The translations under genes were made by a program, and so were the position numbers. A stretch of 64,000 bases of DNA, from positions 186,001 to 250,000 of the forward strand of contig NZ_JANZLA010000004.1 in assembly GCF_025770785.1 (NCBI RefSeq), given 5' to 3'. Positions 43,423-52,371 of the stretch are shown here, piece by piece; positions within the stretch are counted from its first letter, which is position 1; every line of letters begins with the position of its first letter. The notes under the pieces are model-generated. The model did no database searches and was not told the DNA's origin. It saw only the letters and a list, made by a program, of their open reading frames with translations. The DNA is from Cellulomonas sp. SG140. GTDB lineage: Bacteria; Actinomycetota; Actinomycetes; Actinomycetales; Cellulomonadaceae.

Positions 43423-43429
43423 GTCCGGC

Positions 43430-43435
43430 AATCTA
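43430..43435 (-). promoter_or_regulatory. -10 box TAGATT of a leaderless promoter
   Basis: TAGATT (minus strand) ends seven bases before the ATG of the lipid-kinase gene. Confidence 0.6.
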
Positions 43436-43525
43436 CGCATCCACCTGCGACGTCGCGCGGTCGGGGCGGGTGAGGACGGCGCTCGCCGACAGGCCACGCC
43501 GCGGGTGACGGTGCCGGCCGGTCGA

Positions 43526-43531
43526 TAGGCT
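43526..43531 (+). promoter_or_regulatory. -10 box TAGGCT of the serS leaderless promoter
   Basis: TAGGCT ends seven bases before the GTG of serS; no Shine-Dalgarno sequence. This gap is shared with the divergent lipid-kinase promoter. Confidence 0.65.
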
Positions 43532-43538
43532 GGCAGCC

Positions 43539-44828
43539 GTGATCGATCTGCGGCTCCTGCGGGAGGACCCCGATGTGGTGCGCGCCAGCCAGGTCGCGCG
43601 TGGTGACGACCCCCACCTGGTGGACGAGATCCTCGACGCCGACGCGCGCCGCCGCTCCGCGCTGACGGCGTTCGAGACGCTGCGCGCCGAGCAGAAGTCC
43701 CTCGGCAAGGACGTCGCGAAGGCCGCCGGTGCCGACAAGGAGCACCTGCTGTCCCGGGCACGGCAGCTGGCCGACGAGGTGAAGGCGCGCCAGTCGGACG
43801 CGGAGGACGCCGAGAAGCAGGCGGACCTGCTGGCCCGCCGCATCGGCAACGTGGTGGCGGACGGCGTCCCCGCCGGCGGCGAGAACGACTACGTCGTGCT
43901 GGAGCACGTGGGCACGCCGCGCGACTTCGCCGCCGAGTACGGCGACGGCTTCCGGGTCCGCGACCACCTCGAGCTCGGCGAGGGCCTGCAGGCGATCGAC
44001 ACCGAGCGCGGCTCCAAGGTGTCCGGCGCCCGGTTCTACTACCTGACCGGCATCGGCGCCCGCCTCGAGCTGGCGCTGCTGAACGCCGCCGTCGACCGCG
44101 CGCTCGCCGCCGGCTTCACCCCGGTGATCACGCCCACCCTGGTCAAGCCCGAGATCATGGCCGGCACCGGCTTCCTCGGCGCCCACGCCGACGAGATCTA
44201 CCGCCTCGAGGCGGACGACCTGTACCTGGTCGGCACCAGCGAGGTCGCCCTCGCCGGCTACCACTCGGGCGAGATCATCGACCTGTCCGCCGGCCCCAAG
44301 CGGTACGCCGGCTGGAGCGCGTGCTACCGCCGCGAGGCCGGCTCGTACGGCAAGGACACCCGCGGCATCATCCGCGTGCACCAGTTCCACAAGGTCGAGG
44401 CGTTCAGCTACACGACCGTCGAGGACGCGGCCGACGAGCACCAGCGGATCCTCGGCTGGGAGAAGGAGATGCTCGGCCTCGTCGAGCTGCCGTACCGCGT
44501 GATCGACACCGCCGCCGGCGACCTCGGCTCGTCGGCCGCTCGTAAGTTCGACTGCGAGGCCTGGCTGCCCAGCCAGCAGCGCTACCTCGAGCTGACCAGC
44601 ACCTCGAACTGCACCACGTTCCAGGCCCGCCGCCTCGGCATCCGCGAGCGCACGGCGGACGGCTCCGTCCGCACCGTCGCCACGCTGAACGGCACCCTGG
44701 CCACCACCCGCTGGCTCGTCGCCATCCTGGAGAACCACCAGCTCGAGGACGGGTCGGTCCGCGTGCCGGAGGGCCTGCGCCCGTACCTGGGCGGCGTGGA
44801 GGTGCTGCACCCGGCGGCGACGGCATGA
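43539..44828 (+). CDS. serS: Seryl-tRNA synthetase
   Basis: SerS charges tRNA-Ser and tRNA-Sec with serine. The 429-aa class II synthetase starts with [18 protein letters not shown] and has the antiparallel coiled-coil tRNA arm at about 28-105. The core has motif 2 ([19 protein letters not shown]) and motif 3 near [18 protein letters not shown]. The GTG start is leaderless. It overlaps the HAD gene by four bases (ATGA), an arrangement I recall as common in actinobacteria. Confidence 0.97.
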   Translation: MIDLRLLREDPDVVRASQVARGDDPHLVDEILDADARRRSALTAFETLRAEQKSLGKDVAKAAGADKEHLLSRARQLADEVKARQSDAEDAEKQADLLARRIGNVVADGVPAGGENDYVVLEHVGTPRDFAAEYGDGFRVRDHLELGEGLQAIDTERGSKVSGARFYYLTGIGARLELALLNAAVDRALAAGFTPVITPTLVKPEIMAGTGFLGAHADEIYRLEADDLYLVGTSEVALAGYHSGEIIDLSAGPKRYAGWSACYRREAGSYGKDTRGIIRVHQFHKVEAFSYTTVEDAADEHQRILGWEKEMLGLVELPYRVIDTAAGDLGSSAARKFDCEAWLPSQQRYLELTSTSNCTTFQARRLGIRERTADGSVRTVATLNGTLATTRWLVAILENHQLEDGSVRVPEGLRPYLGGVEVLHPAATA

Positions 44829-45634
44829 CCGGGACCGCAGGCCGGGTCGGCCTGCTCGCCCTGGACGTCGACGGCACCGTCATGACGTACGACGGCGTCG
44901 TGTCCGACGGTGTCCGCACCGCCGTGTCCGCCCTGGTCCAGGCCGGGGTCCACGTCGTGCTCGCCACCGGTCGCTCGTTGCAGGGCGCTGCCCAGGCGGC
45001 CGCCGCGCTCGACCTGACCGACGGCTGGCTGGTGTGCTCCAACGGCGCGGTCATCGCCCGCCTCGACTCGGACCTGGACGACGGCTACGAGCTGCACCAG
45101 GTGGTCACCTTCGACCCGGCACCTGCCCTGCGCGCCCTGGCGATCGAGCTGCCGGACGCGCTGTACGCGGTGGAGAACCTCGGCGTCGGCTTCCTGGTCA
45201 GCGCGGACTTCCCGCCGGGGGAGCTGAGCGGCGAGACCGAGGTCGTGCCGTTCGAGCGGCTCCTCGCGGCGCCCGCCAGCCGGGTGGTGATCCGCAGCCC
45301 CGACAGCACGCCGGACGAGTTCCACGCCCTCGTCGAGCGCGTCGGGCTGCACGAGGTGTCCTACGCCGTCGGCTGGAGCGCCTGGCTGGACCTGACGCCC
45401 GGCGGCGTCTCCAAGGCGAGCGCCCTGGAGCAGGTGCGCCGCGAGCTCGGGGTGCAGCCGTTCGCGACGATGGCCGTCGGCGACGGCTCGAACGACACCG
45501 AGATGCTCGAGTGGGCGGCCCGTGGCATCGCGATGGGCCACGCCGACGAGCGGGTGCGCGCCGCGGCCGACGAGGTGACCGGCACCATCGACGACGACGG
45601 CCTGCTGCCGGTGCTGCGGTCGCTGCTGCACTGA
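44825..45634 (+). CDS. Cof-type HAD-superfamily phosphatase
   Basis: This is a 269-aa HAD hydrolase with a type IIB cap. Nucleophile motif ALDVDGTV (D14, D16), a threonine motif (LATGRS), the cap domain at about 85-190 and motif [14 protein letters not shown] are complete, so it should be an active sugar- or nucleotide-phosphate phosphatase. Substrate unknown. Translated by coupling with serS through ATGA. Confidence 0.92.
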   Translation: MTGTAGRVGLLALDVDGTVMTYDGVVSDGVRTAVSALVQAGVHVVLATGRSLQGAAQAAAALDLTDGWLVCSNGAVIARLDSDLDDGYELHQVVTFDPAPALRALAIELPDALYAVENLGVGFLVSADFPPGELSGETEVVPFERLLAAPASRVVIRSPDSTPDEFHALVERVGLHEVSYAVGWSAWLDLTPGGVSKASALEQVRRELGVQPFATMAVGDGSNDTEMLEWAARGIAMGHADERVRAAADEVTGTIDDDGLLPVLRSLLH

Positions 45635-45714
45635 CCGCCGGCAGCATCCGGCCTGCTCAGAGGCGACGAGCGGCAGGACCACCGACCCGTTCCAGCACGC
45701 TGGCCTGCGGTTTC

Positions 45715-45730
45715 GCGGGAGCGCTCCCGC
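45715..45730. promoter_or_regulatory. CebR/CelR-type operator core before the second LacI gene
   Basis: GCGGGAGCGCTCCCGC is a perfect 16-bp palindrome. Its 12-bp core GGGAGCGCTCCC is identical to the centre of the cellulose/cellobiose repressor site TGGGAGCGCTCCCA known from Streptomyces and Thermobifida. It lies 82 bases upstream of the LacI start. The rest of the gap 45635-45812 shows no gene. Confidence 0.65.
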
Positions 45731-45812
45731 GCCGCCGGTCGGGCTCGCCCGCTGCTGCGCCGACCCGAGTCGCGGTGGACCACCGCCGGTCCGCGGTGCA
45801 CAATCGGCCCCC

Positions 45813-46829
45813 GTGGCGCGCATCGAGGACGTGGCGCGGTCCGCCGGTGTCTCGACGGCGACCGTCTCTCGCGCGCTGCGAGGCCTCCCGCACGTGTCCT
45901 CGCAGACCCGTGACCGGGTGCGTGAGGTCGCCCGCGAGCTCGGTTACGTCGCCTCCCCGTCGGCCGCCAGCCTCGCCTCGGGGCGGACCCGCACCATCGG
46001 CCTGCTGACGCCGTGGGTGAACCACTGGTTCTTCGCCAACGTGATCGACGGTGCCGAGCGGGCGCTGCGCGCCCAGGGCTTCGACGCGCTGCTGTACACG
46101 TTCGAGATCTCCCGCGACCTGCGCCGACGTCAGGTGGACCCCGACGTGCTCCGCCGACGGGTGGACGGCGTGATCGTCGTCGGCATGCCGCTGGACCGCG
46201 ACGAGGTCGCCGCCCTGGTCGGCCTGGGCCACCCGCTGATCTTCATCGGCACCGGTGCCCCCGGCCAGGTCACCGTGCGGGTGGACGACCTGCGCACCGC
46301 CACCGAGGCCACCGAGCACCTGCTGCGCCTGGGCCACCGCACCATCGGGCACATCACCGGGTCCCCGCAGGACAACGCGCCGTGGGCGCCGCCGATCGAC
46401 CGCCGCTCCGGGTGGAAGGAGGCGATGACGCGCGCGGGCGCCGAGCCGAGCCCGGAGCTGGAGGTGAACGGCTACTTCGACGTCGAGGGCGGCCGGGAGT
46501 CCACGTGCCGGCTGCTGGCGCGGCGCCCCGACGTGACGGCGATCTTCGCGGCGTCCGACGAGATGGCGATGGGGGCGATCCTCGCCGCCCGCGAGCTGGG
46601 CCGGCGGGTGCCGGAGGACCTGTCGGTGATCGGCATCGACGGCCACGACCTCGGTGAGCTCGTGGGCCTGACCACGATGGCGCAGTCCGCCGAGGACCAG
46701 GGGACCGCCGCCGCGACGCTGCTCCTGGGCATGATCGCCGGCACCCCGGCGCCCGAGCAGGTGATCTTCCCGACCCAGCTGGTGGTGCGCACCTCCACCG
46801 CCGCTCCGGTGGCGCATCTCGCTACGTGA
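45813..46829 (+). CDS. LacI-family regulator of the alpha-glucoside importer
   Basis: This 338-aa regulator has a standard helix-turn-helix (ARIEDVARSAGVSTATVSRA at 2-21), a hinge and the sugar-sensing domain (TIGLLTPWVNHWFFANVIDG near 65-84). GTG 45813 has a CACAAT box eight bases upstream and no Shine-Dalgarno sequence. The next gene encodes a sugar-binding protein whose promoter carries a LacI operator, so this protein most likely represses it. The palindrome in front of its own gene has a different sequence and suggests a second, CebR-type regulator acts here. Confidence 0.92.
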   Translation: MARIEDVARSAGVSTATVSRALRGLPHVSSQTRDRVREVARELGYVASPSAASLASGRTRTIGLLTPWVNHWFFANVIDGAERALRAQGFDALLYTFEISRDLRRRQVDPDVLRRRVDGVIVVGMPLDRDEVAALVGLGHPLIFIGTGAPGQVTVRVDDLRTATEATEHLLRLGHRTIGHITGSPQDNAPWAPPIDRRSGWKEAMTRAGAEPSPELEVNGYFDVEGGRESTCRLLARRPDVTAIFAASDEMAMGAILAARELGRRVPEDLSVIGIDGHDLGELVGLTTMAQSAEDQGTAAATLLLGMIAGTPAPEQVIFPTQLVVRTSTAAPVAHLAT

Positions 46830-46851
46830 CGAAATCGTGACGTCGGGGTGC

Positions 46852-46880
46852 TTGACGGCTCCCGGGCGGCGAATGTCAAG
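46852..46880 (+). promoter_or_regulatory. Candidate promoter of the importer operon
   Basis: TTGACG (46852-46857) is a good -35 box. TGTCAAGAT (46874-46882) offers an extended -10-like match at 17-19 bases spacing. The LacI operator follows within about 10 bases. Confidence 0.45.
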
Positions 46881-46889
46881 ATCAAGCCG

Positions 46890-46909
46890 GTCTGTAAGCG
46901 TTTGCAGAC
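46890..46909. promoter_or_regulatory. LacI-family operator of the importer operon
   Basis: GTCTGTAAGCGTTTGCAGAC is a 20-bp palindrome with two mismatched pairs and the exact LacI-family core AAnCGnTT. It lies 48 bases before the binding-protein start, just after the candidate -10 box, in position to repress. Confidence 0.75.
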
Positions 46910-46956
46910 ACCAGCCACCTGTCGCATCAACGAAGTTGTGACCGGGAAGGACAGAC

Positions 46957-48327
46957 ATGAAGCGAACCTCACGATTCGCCGCTGCTGCCGCTGGCGTGGC
47001 GGCACTGGCGACCGTCGCCGCGTGTTCCAGCGGCGGCTCGTCCGGAACCTCGAGCTCGAGCGGCGGCTCGGCGGCCGCCCTGACCGGCGACTGCGCGCAG
47101 TACCAGGACTACGCCGGCCACAGCGGCAAGACCGTCACGATGTTCGGGTCGATCCTCAGCCCCGAGTCGGACTCGCTGAACTCCTCGTGGGCCGACTTCT
47201 CCAAGTGCACCGGCATCACCATCCAGTACACGGGCTCCAACACCTTCGAGTCCGACCTGCCGGTGAAGGTCAACGGCGGCAACGCCCCGAACCTCGCGAT
47301 CATCCCGCAGCCCGGTCTGCTCGCGCAGATGGTGGCGACGGGCGCGGTGAAGGACCCGCCGGCCCAGACCGTCAAGAACGAGGACAACTGGAACGCCGCC
47401 TGGAAGGGCTACGGCTCGGTCGACGGCAAGTTCTACGCGGCCCCGATGAGCGCCAACATGAAGTCCCTGGTCTGGTACTCGCCGAAGTACTTCAAGGACA
47501 ACGGCTTCACCGTCCCCACCACGTGGGCCGACATGATGTCGCTGTCCGACCAGATGGCGTCGAAGATGACCGGCGCCGCGAAGCCGTGGTGCGGCGGCAT
47601 CGGCTCCGGCACCGCGAGCGGCTGGCCTGCCACCGACTGGCTCGAGGAGGTCGTCCTCGGCAAGTACGGCGGCCAGGTCTACGACGACTGGATCAGCCAC
47701 AAGGTCAAGTTCTCCGACCCGCAGATCCAGGACGCGATGAAGGTCGTCAGCGACTGGCTGCAGAACCCGAAGTGGGTCAACGGCGGCGTCGGTGACGTCA
47801 AGACGATCGCCACCACCACGTTCCAGAACGCGGGCCTGCCGATCCTGAAGAACGAGTGCGGCATGCTGCAGCAGGCGTCCTTCTACGAGGCGCAGTGGCC
47901 GAAGGGCACCAAGGTCGGACCTGACGGCGACGTCATGGCCTTCAAGCTCCCGGCCGTCGACCCGTCGATCAAGACGCCCGTCGAGGGTGGCGGCGAGTTC
48001 GTGACCGCGTTCTCCGACGACCCGGCCGTGCAGGCGGTGCAGAACTACCTGAGCAGCCCGCAGTGGGCTGAGAGCCGGATCAAGGTCGCACCGGGCTGGG
48101 TCTCCGCGAACGAGAAGGTCGACCAGAGCCTGTACACCGACCCGATCGACCAGCTGTCCGCCAAGTACCTCGCCGACCCGAACGCCACGTTCCGGTTCGA
48201 CGCCTCGGACGCCATGCCGGCGGCCGTCGGTGCCGGTGCCGAGTGGACCGGGATGGTCGACTGGTTCGGCAGCGGCAAGTCCGCGGCGGACGTCGCCAAG
48301 GCGATCGACGCGGCCTGGCCGAGCTGA
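46957..48327 (+). CDS. AglE-like alpha-glucoside-binding lipoprotein
   Basis: This is a 456-aa solute-binding lipoprotein of a CUT1 importer. The signal peptide ends with VAAC (Cys at about 23), followed by a Ser/Gly spacer. Blocks such as NLAIIPQPGLLAQMVATGAV, SANMKSLVWYSPKYFKDNGF and GIGSGTASGWPATDWLEEVV match the alpha-glucoside-binding protein AglE group. GGAAGGA lies seven bases before the ATG. It is separated from the permease genes by a perfect 18-bp hairpin, which should raise its expression relative to theirs. Confidence 0.92.
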   Translation: MKRTSRFAAAAAGVAALATVAACSSGGSSGTSSSSGGSAAALTGDCAQYQDYAGHSGKTVTMFGSILSPESDSLNSSWADFSKCTGITIQYTGSNTFESDLPVKVNGGNAPNLAIIPQPGLLAQMVATGAVKDPPAQTVKNEDNWNAAWKGYGSVDGKFYAAPMSANMKSLVWYSPKYFKDNGFTVPTTWADMMSLSDQMASKMTGAAKPWCGGIGSGTASGWPATDWLEEVVLGKYGGQVYDDWISHKVKFSDPQIQDAMKVVSDWLQNPKWVNGGVGDVKTIATTTFQNAGLPILKNECGMLQQASFYEAQWPKGTKVGPDGDVMAFKLPAVDPSIKTPVEGGGEFVTAFSDDPAVQAVQNYLSSPQWAESRIKVAPGWVSANEKVDQSLYTDPIDQLSAKYLADPNATFRFDASDAMPAAVGAGAEWTGMVDWFGSGKSAADVAKAIDAAWPS

Positions 48328-48361
48328 CCGACCCCACCTGTTCCACCTGCTTGAGATCTGA

Positions 48362-48402
48362 GGTGCTCCGGCCCGCGGGCGAGTCCCGCGGGCCGGAGCA
48401 CC
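48362..48402 (+). terminator. Perfect 18-bp hairpin inside the importer operon
   Basis: GGTGCTCCGGCCCGCGGG (48362-48379) and CCCGCGGGCCGGAGCACC (48385-48402) pair without a mismatch around the loop CGAGT, followed by CTTTCT. It sits 35 bases after the binding-protein stop and 52 before the first permease. It probably stabilises the binding-protein mRNA end and terminates part of the transcripts. Confidence 0.85.
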
Positions 48403-48454
48403 CTTTCTGCCCGACCGTGGCACCCTGTTCGAAGCGAGACAGACAAGGGGGTCT

Positions 48455-49480
48455 GTGGTGAGCGCTACCTACGTCTCATTGGCGTCGAGCGTGGCCGGCC
48501 AGGCGGCCACCACCCTGCTCGGCGCCGTCGAAGCCGTCGCCGGCTTCGTCGCGATCCTCGCGATCGTCTTCTACGTCGCCGGCCGGGCGACCGGGCGGCT
48601 CGAGAAGCCGCTGGCGGTGATCATCTGCCTGGGCCCGGCCCTGTTCCTGGTCGCCCTCGGGCTGGTGATCCCGGCGATCACGACGATCAACAACAGCCTG
48701 ACCAACCAGCAGTTCCTCGGCCAGCAGAAGACCAAGAAGGTCGGTCTGAAGAACTACGTCTTCGCGTTCACCGACCCGTACACCCAGCAGACCATCGTGC
48801 GGACGGTGCTGTGGCTGGTGATCGTGCCGGCGGTCGCGGTGGGCGTCGGCCTGCTGGTCGCCCTCCTGGTGGACCGCATGAAGTACGCGTCGATCCCCAA
48901 GACGATGGTCTTCCTGCCGACCGCCATCTCGTTCGTGGGTGCGGCCGTCATCTGGTCGTACGTCTACAACTACGTGACGCCGTCGCAGCCGCAGACCGGT
49001 CTGCTCAGCCAGGTGGTCATCAAGCTCGGCTGGCACAACCCGCCCAACTGGCTGATCACCCCGCCGCTGAACACCTTCCTCGAGATGGTGATCATGATCT
49101 GGATCCAGGCGGGGTTCGCGATGGTGGTGCTCGGCGCCGCCCTCAAGGCGATCCCCGACGAGGTGATCGAGTCGGCGCGGATGGACGGTGCCTCGGGGTT
49201 CCGGCTGTTCCGCACCATCCAGATCCCGATGATCCGCAACACCCTGGTCGTGGTGCTGACGACGGTGATGATCACCACGCTGAAGGTCTTCGACATCGTC
49301 TTCACCATCAACAACGGCAACTTCAAGACGGACGTGCTCGCCCGCCAGATGTACGCGGACATGTTCGTCACCAGCCAGGTCGCTCGCGGCAGCGCGCTGG
49401 CCGTGATCCTGTTCCTCGCCGTCCTGCCGCTGGTGCTCTACAACGTCCGACAGCTGCGCAGGGAGCGTGAGATCCGATGA
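48455..49480 (+). CDS. AglF-like CUT1 permease
   Basis: This is a 341-aa permease. Unlike the usual six-helix MalF it has an extra N-terminal helix (about 22-45) before PLAVIICLGPALFLVALGLV. The FLPTAISFVGAAVIWSYVYN block is characteristic of AglF-type alpha-glucoside permeases, and the EAA loop reads IPDEVIESARMDGASGFRLF. GTG 48455 follows AGGGGG. Overlaps the second permease by four bases (ATGA). No ATPase gene accompanies it. Confidence 0.92.
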   Translation: MVSATYVSLASSVAGQAATTLLGAVEAVAGFVAILAIVFYVAGRATGRLEKPLAVIICLGPALFLVALGLVIPAITTINNSLTNQQFLGQQKTKKVGLKNYVFAFTDPYTQQTIVRTVLWLVIVPAVAVGVGLLVALLVDRMKYASIPKTMVFLPTAISFVGAAVIWSYVYNYVTPSQPQTGLLSQVVIKLGWHNPPNWLITPPLNTFLEMVIMIWIQAGFAMVVLGAALKAIPDEVIESARMDGASGFRLFRTIQIPMIRNTLVVVLTTVMITTLKVFDIVFTINNGNFKTDVLARQMYADMFVTSQVARGSALAVILFLAVLPLVLYNVRQLRREREIR

Positions 49481-50442
49481 GCGCCACCACCGACCCGATG
49501 AGCGCGACCGGCACGGCGACGACCGACGTCAAGAAGCCCCTCACCGGTCCGGCGGCCACCAAGGCCGTCCGGTCGGCGTTCAGCAGCCCGGCGGCCTCGA
49601 TCGTCGCGATCGCGATCGGCGTGCTGTGGACCATCCCGACGTTCGGTCTGTTCGTCAACTCGTTCCGGTCGAAGACCGACGCGGCCACCACAGGCTGGTG
49701 GATGTTCTTCGTCCACCCCAGCTTCAGCCTCGACGGGTACCGCCAGGTGCTCACCGGGCAGGGCGGCCTGTTCATCCCGCTGGTGAACTCCCTGGCGATC
49801 ACCATCCCGGCGACGATCATCCCGATCTTCGTCGCCTCGATGGCCGGGTACGCACTGGCGTGGATGCGGTTCCGGGGCAGCGACGCGATCTTCTTCACGT
49901 TCTTCGCCCTGCAGGTGGTGCCGCTCCAGATGGCGCTGGTGCCGCTGCAGCAGTACTACGTGCACGGGCTGCGGATCGCGGGGGTGACGGTGCTGCCGTC
50001 ACCGGGTGTGAACGGAACGTTGGCGCAGATCTGGCTGTCGCACACGATGTTCTCGCTGCCGCTGGCGGTGTTCCTGCTGCACAACTTCATCGCGCAGCTG
50101 CCGTCGTCGCTGATCGAGGCGGCGCGGGTGGACGGCGCCTCGCACCTGCGGGTGTTCCGGTCGATCGTGCTGCCGCTGTCCATGCCGGCGATCGCGTCGT
50201 TCTCCATCTTCCAGTTCCTCTGGGTGTGGAACGACCTGCTCGTGGCCAAGACCTTCGGCGGCTCGAACCCTGCGCTGCAACCGGTCACCGCCCGGATGCA
50301 GAGCCTGACCGGCAGCTACGGCTCGCACCTGGAGCTGCTGGCACCGGCCGGCTTCCTGACGATCGTCGTCCCGGTGATCGTGTTCCTCGCCCTCCAGCGC
50401 TACTTCGTCCGAGGGCTGCTCGCGGGGTCGGTCAAGGGCTGA
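49477..50442 (+). CDS. AglG-like CUT1 permease
   Basis: This is a 321-aa six-helix permease with a long polar N-terminus (1-40), the first helix at about 42-62 and the EAA loop LIEAARVDGASHLRVFRSI. VFPLSMPAIASF-type helix VLPLSMPAIASFSIFQFLWV precedes the last membrane part, and the C-terminus ALQRYFVRGLLAGSVKG is typical for MalG/AglG proteins. It completes the importer; transport energy must come from an ATPase encoded elsewhere. Confidence 0.93.
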   Translation: MSATTDPMSATGTATTDVKKPLTGPAATKAVRSAFSSPAASIVAIAIGVLWTIPTFGLFVNSFRSKTDAATTGWWMFFVHPSFSLDGYRQVLTGQGGLFIPLVNSLAITIPATIIPIFVASMAGYALAWMRFRGSDAIFFTFFALQVVPLQMALVPLQQYYVHGLRIAGVTVLPSPGVNGTLAQIWLSHTMFSLPLAVFLLHNFIAQLPSSLIEAARVDGASHLRVFRSIVLPLSMPAIASFSIFQFLWVWNDLLVAKTFGGSNPALQPVTARMQSLTGSYGSHLELLAPAGFLTIVVPVIVFLALQRYFVRGLLAGSVKG

Positions 50443-50477
50443 TCCGGACGCGACGGGGCGGGTGCGCGGTGCAGGCA

Positions 50478-50483
50478 TAGCCT
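50478..50483 (+). promoter_or_regulatory. -10 box TAGCCT of a leaderless promoter
   Basis: TAGCCT ends seven bases before the GTG of the EamA-type gene; no Shine-Dalgarno sequence. Confidence 0.6.
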
Positions 50484-50490
50484 GACCCGC

Positions 50491-51378
50491 GTGCCCGCCC
50501 CGCTGCTGTTCCTGCTGTCGGGGCTGACCCAGTACCTCGGTGCCGCGGTGGCCGTGCGGCTGTTCGGCGTGCTGCCACCGGCCACCGTCGCGTGGCTGCG
50601 GATCGCCGTCTCGGCGGTGCTGCTGCTGGTGTGGGCGCGGCCGTGGCGGCGTGGTCCGTGGGACCGTCGGCGGCTGCTCACCACCGCCGCGTTCGGCGTG
50701 GTGCTCGCGGCGATGAACGTCAGCTTCTACGTGGCGATCGCGCACCTGCCGCTGGGCACGGCGGTGGCGATCGAGTTCGTCGGACCCGTGGCGGTGGCCG
50801 CCGTGACCGGGTCCGGGTGGCGGGAGCGCGCCGCGATCGCGGTCGCGGCGGTGGGTGTGGTGCTGCTCGCGGGGGTGTCGCTGCACACCGGTGGGTCGGC
50901 CCGCGTGGGGCTGCTGGCGATCGGTGCGGCGGCTGCCTTCTGGGCCGGGTACATCCTGCTGGGCCGGCGGGTGGCCGGTCAGGCGTCGGGCCTGTCGGGC
51001 CTGGCGGTCGGGATGACGACGGGTGCGGTGGTCCTGGCGCCCGGGTTCGCCGGTGCCGCGGGGCCCGCGCTGCACGAGGTGCGGCTCGCCGCCGCGGTGG
51101 TGGCGGTGGCCGTGTGCTCGTCGGTGGTGCCGTACGGCATCGAGCAGGTGGTGCTGCGCCGCGTGAGCGCCGCGACGTTCGCCGTGCTGCTGGCACTCCT
51201 GCCGGCGAGCGCGGCCGTGGTCGGTGCCGTGGTGCTGCGCCAGCTGCCTCATCCGGTGGACCTCGTCGGGCTCGCCGCCGTCTGCGGTGCGATCGCGCTG
51301 ACCGCTCGCCGCGAGCCGCCGGTGGTGCGCGCGGCCCGCAGCCGCACCGAACCCGCCCCGGACGACGGGTCGGGGTGA
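50491..51378 (+). CDS. EamA/DMT-family exporter, RhtA-like
   Basis: This 295-aa protein has ten hydrophobic helices in two EamA repeats. ALPASAAVVGAVVLRQLPHP and AIEFVGPVAVAAVTGS are the conserved ends of the two halves and match RhtA, a threonine/homoserine exporter. The substrate is inferred. The leaderless GTG start is 48 bases after the importer operon, so it has its own promoter (TAGCCT). Confidence 0.86.
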   Translation: MPAPLLFLLSGLTQYLGAAVAVRLFGVLPPATVAWLRIAVSAVLLLVWARPWRRGPWDRRRLLTTAAFGVVLAAMNVSFYVAIAHLPLGTAVAIEFVGPVAVAAVTGSGWRERAAIAVAAVGVVLLAGVSLHTGGSARVGLLAIGAAAAFWAGYILLGRRVAGQASGLSGLAVGMTTGAVVLAPGFAGAAGPALHEVRLAAAVVAVAVCSSVVPYGIEQVVLRRVSAATFAVLLALLPASAAVVGAVVLRQLPHPVDLVGLAAVCGAIALTARREPPVVRAARSRTEPAPDDGSG

Positions 51379-51510
51379 CGGGTTGGGCTGACCGGGGGAT
51401 TCGCCCTCGAAACGGCCACTCAGCCCGGGCACAGGCTGCGATGATCGCGCCGCCCGGCCGTCACCGGGATGTGCGCCGACGTATCGGCGCCACCTGAGCG
51501 GGGGGCTCAC

Positions 51511-52326
51511 ATGTCGTTGCAGCGCCGTCTTGTCGTGGGTTCGTCCGTCGCCGCGATCGCGGTGGTCCTCACCGGGTGCGGCGCCTCGGCGCCGCAGGCC
51601 GCCGCTCCCGCCGCTGGCGCCTCGGAGGCGGTCGTGACGCCGACACCGACCCCGACGCCCACGCCGACGGCGGTCTACACCCTGACCTCCGCGACGTTCG
51701 CGCAGGCGATGCAGGCGGCGGCCGCCAAGGCCACGAGCTGCACGTTCACCCTCCAGGTCGCGACGAACGGTCAGACGATCACGGCGGACGGCGCCCTGCG
51801 CGTGCTGCCGGACAAGACCAGCGAGCTGGCCATGAAGATGACCACCTCGGGCACCGGGTCGATCGACCTGCGCGTGGTGGCCGGTACCTGGTACATCAGC
51901 GGTGGCGAGCTGACGGGCGGCAAGTTCGTCAAGGGCGACCCGAAGGACCCGAAGGGGCCGTTCGCGGGCATGGCCGGGGTGTTCGACTCCGTGAACCCGA
52001 ACCAGGGGATGTCGGCGTTCCAGGACGCGATCGTCTCGGTGACGCCGGCGGGCGGCACCGAGCAGGTGGACGGCGTCCCGACGCAGGCGTACGACGTGGT
52101 GGTCGACACCACGAAGCTCAGCGCCGCCGTCCGTTCGGAGCAGTTCGACGAGAAGACGGCGCTGCCGGCCCAGATCAGCTACCGGTACTGGTTCGGTGCC
52201 GACGGCCTGGTGCGCAAGATGACGTCGGACGTGCAGGGCGAGCAGCAGGTGATGACGTTCTCGGGCTGGGGCCAGCCGGTGGACATCCAGGCGCCGCCGG
52301 CCAACCAGGTGGTCACGCTCAAGTGA
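51511..52326 (+). CDS. LppX/LprAFG-like secreted lipoprotein
   Basis: The 271-aa product has a signal peptide with the lipobox LTGC (Cys at about 24). After an alanine-rich spacer come TPTPTPTPTPT (encoded by a short ACGCCGACC-type repeat) and a soluble domain of about 220 residues. FTLQVATNGQTITADGALRV and VDGVPTQAYDVVVDTTKL fit the LppX/LprG fold that binds lipids or lipoglycans in mycobacteria. It may shuttle an envelope lipid; this is a family inference. ATG 51511 has a G-rich ribosome site (GAGCGGGGGG). Confidence 0.75.
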   Translation: MSLQRRLVVGSSVAAIAVVLTGCGASAPQAAAPAAGASEAVVTPTPTPTPTPTAVYTLTSATFAQAMQAAAAKATSCTFTLQVATNGQTITADGALRVLPDKTSELAMKMTTSGTGSIDLRVVAGTWYISGGELTGGKFVKGDPKDPKGPFAGMAGVFDSVNPNQGMSAFQDAIVSVTPAGGTEQVDGVPTQAYDVVVDTTKLSAAVRSEQFDEKTALPAQISYRYWFGADGLVRKMTSDVQGEQQVMTFSGWGQPVDIQAPPANQVVTLK

Positions 52327-52333
52327 GGACGCG

Positions 52334-52361
52334 GCCCCGTCGGCCGTCGGGCCGGCGGGGC
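52334..52361. terminator. Two-way hairpin terminator
   Basis: GCCCCGTCGGCC (52334-52345) and GGCCGGCGGGGC (52350-52361) form a 12-bp stem with one G-T pair between two convergent genes. Confidence 0.55.
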
Positions 52362-52371
52362 ACCACCCCGG

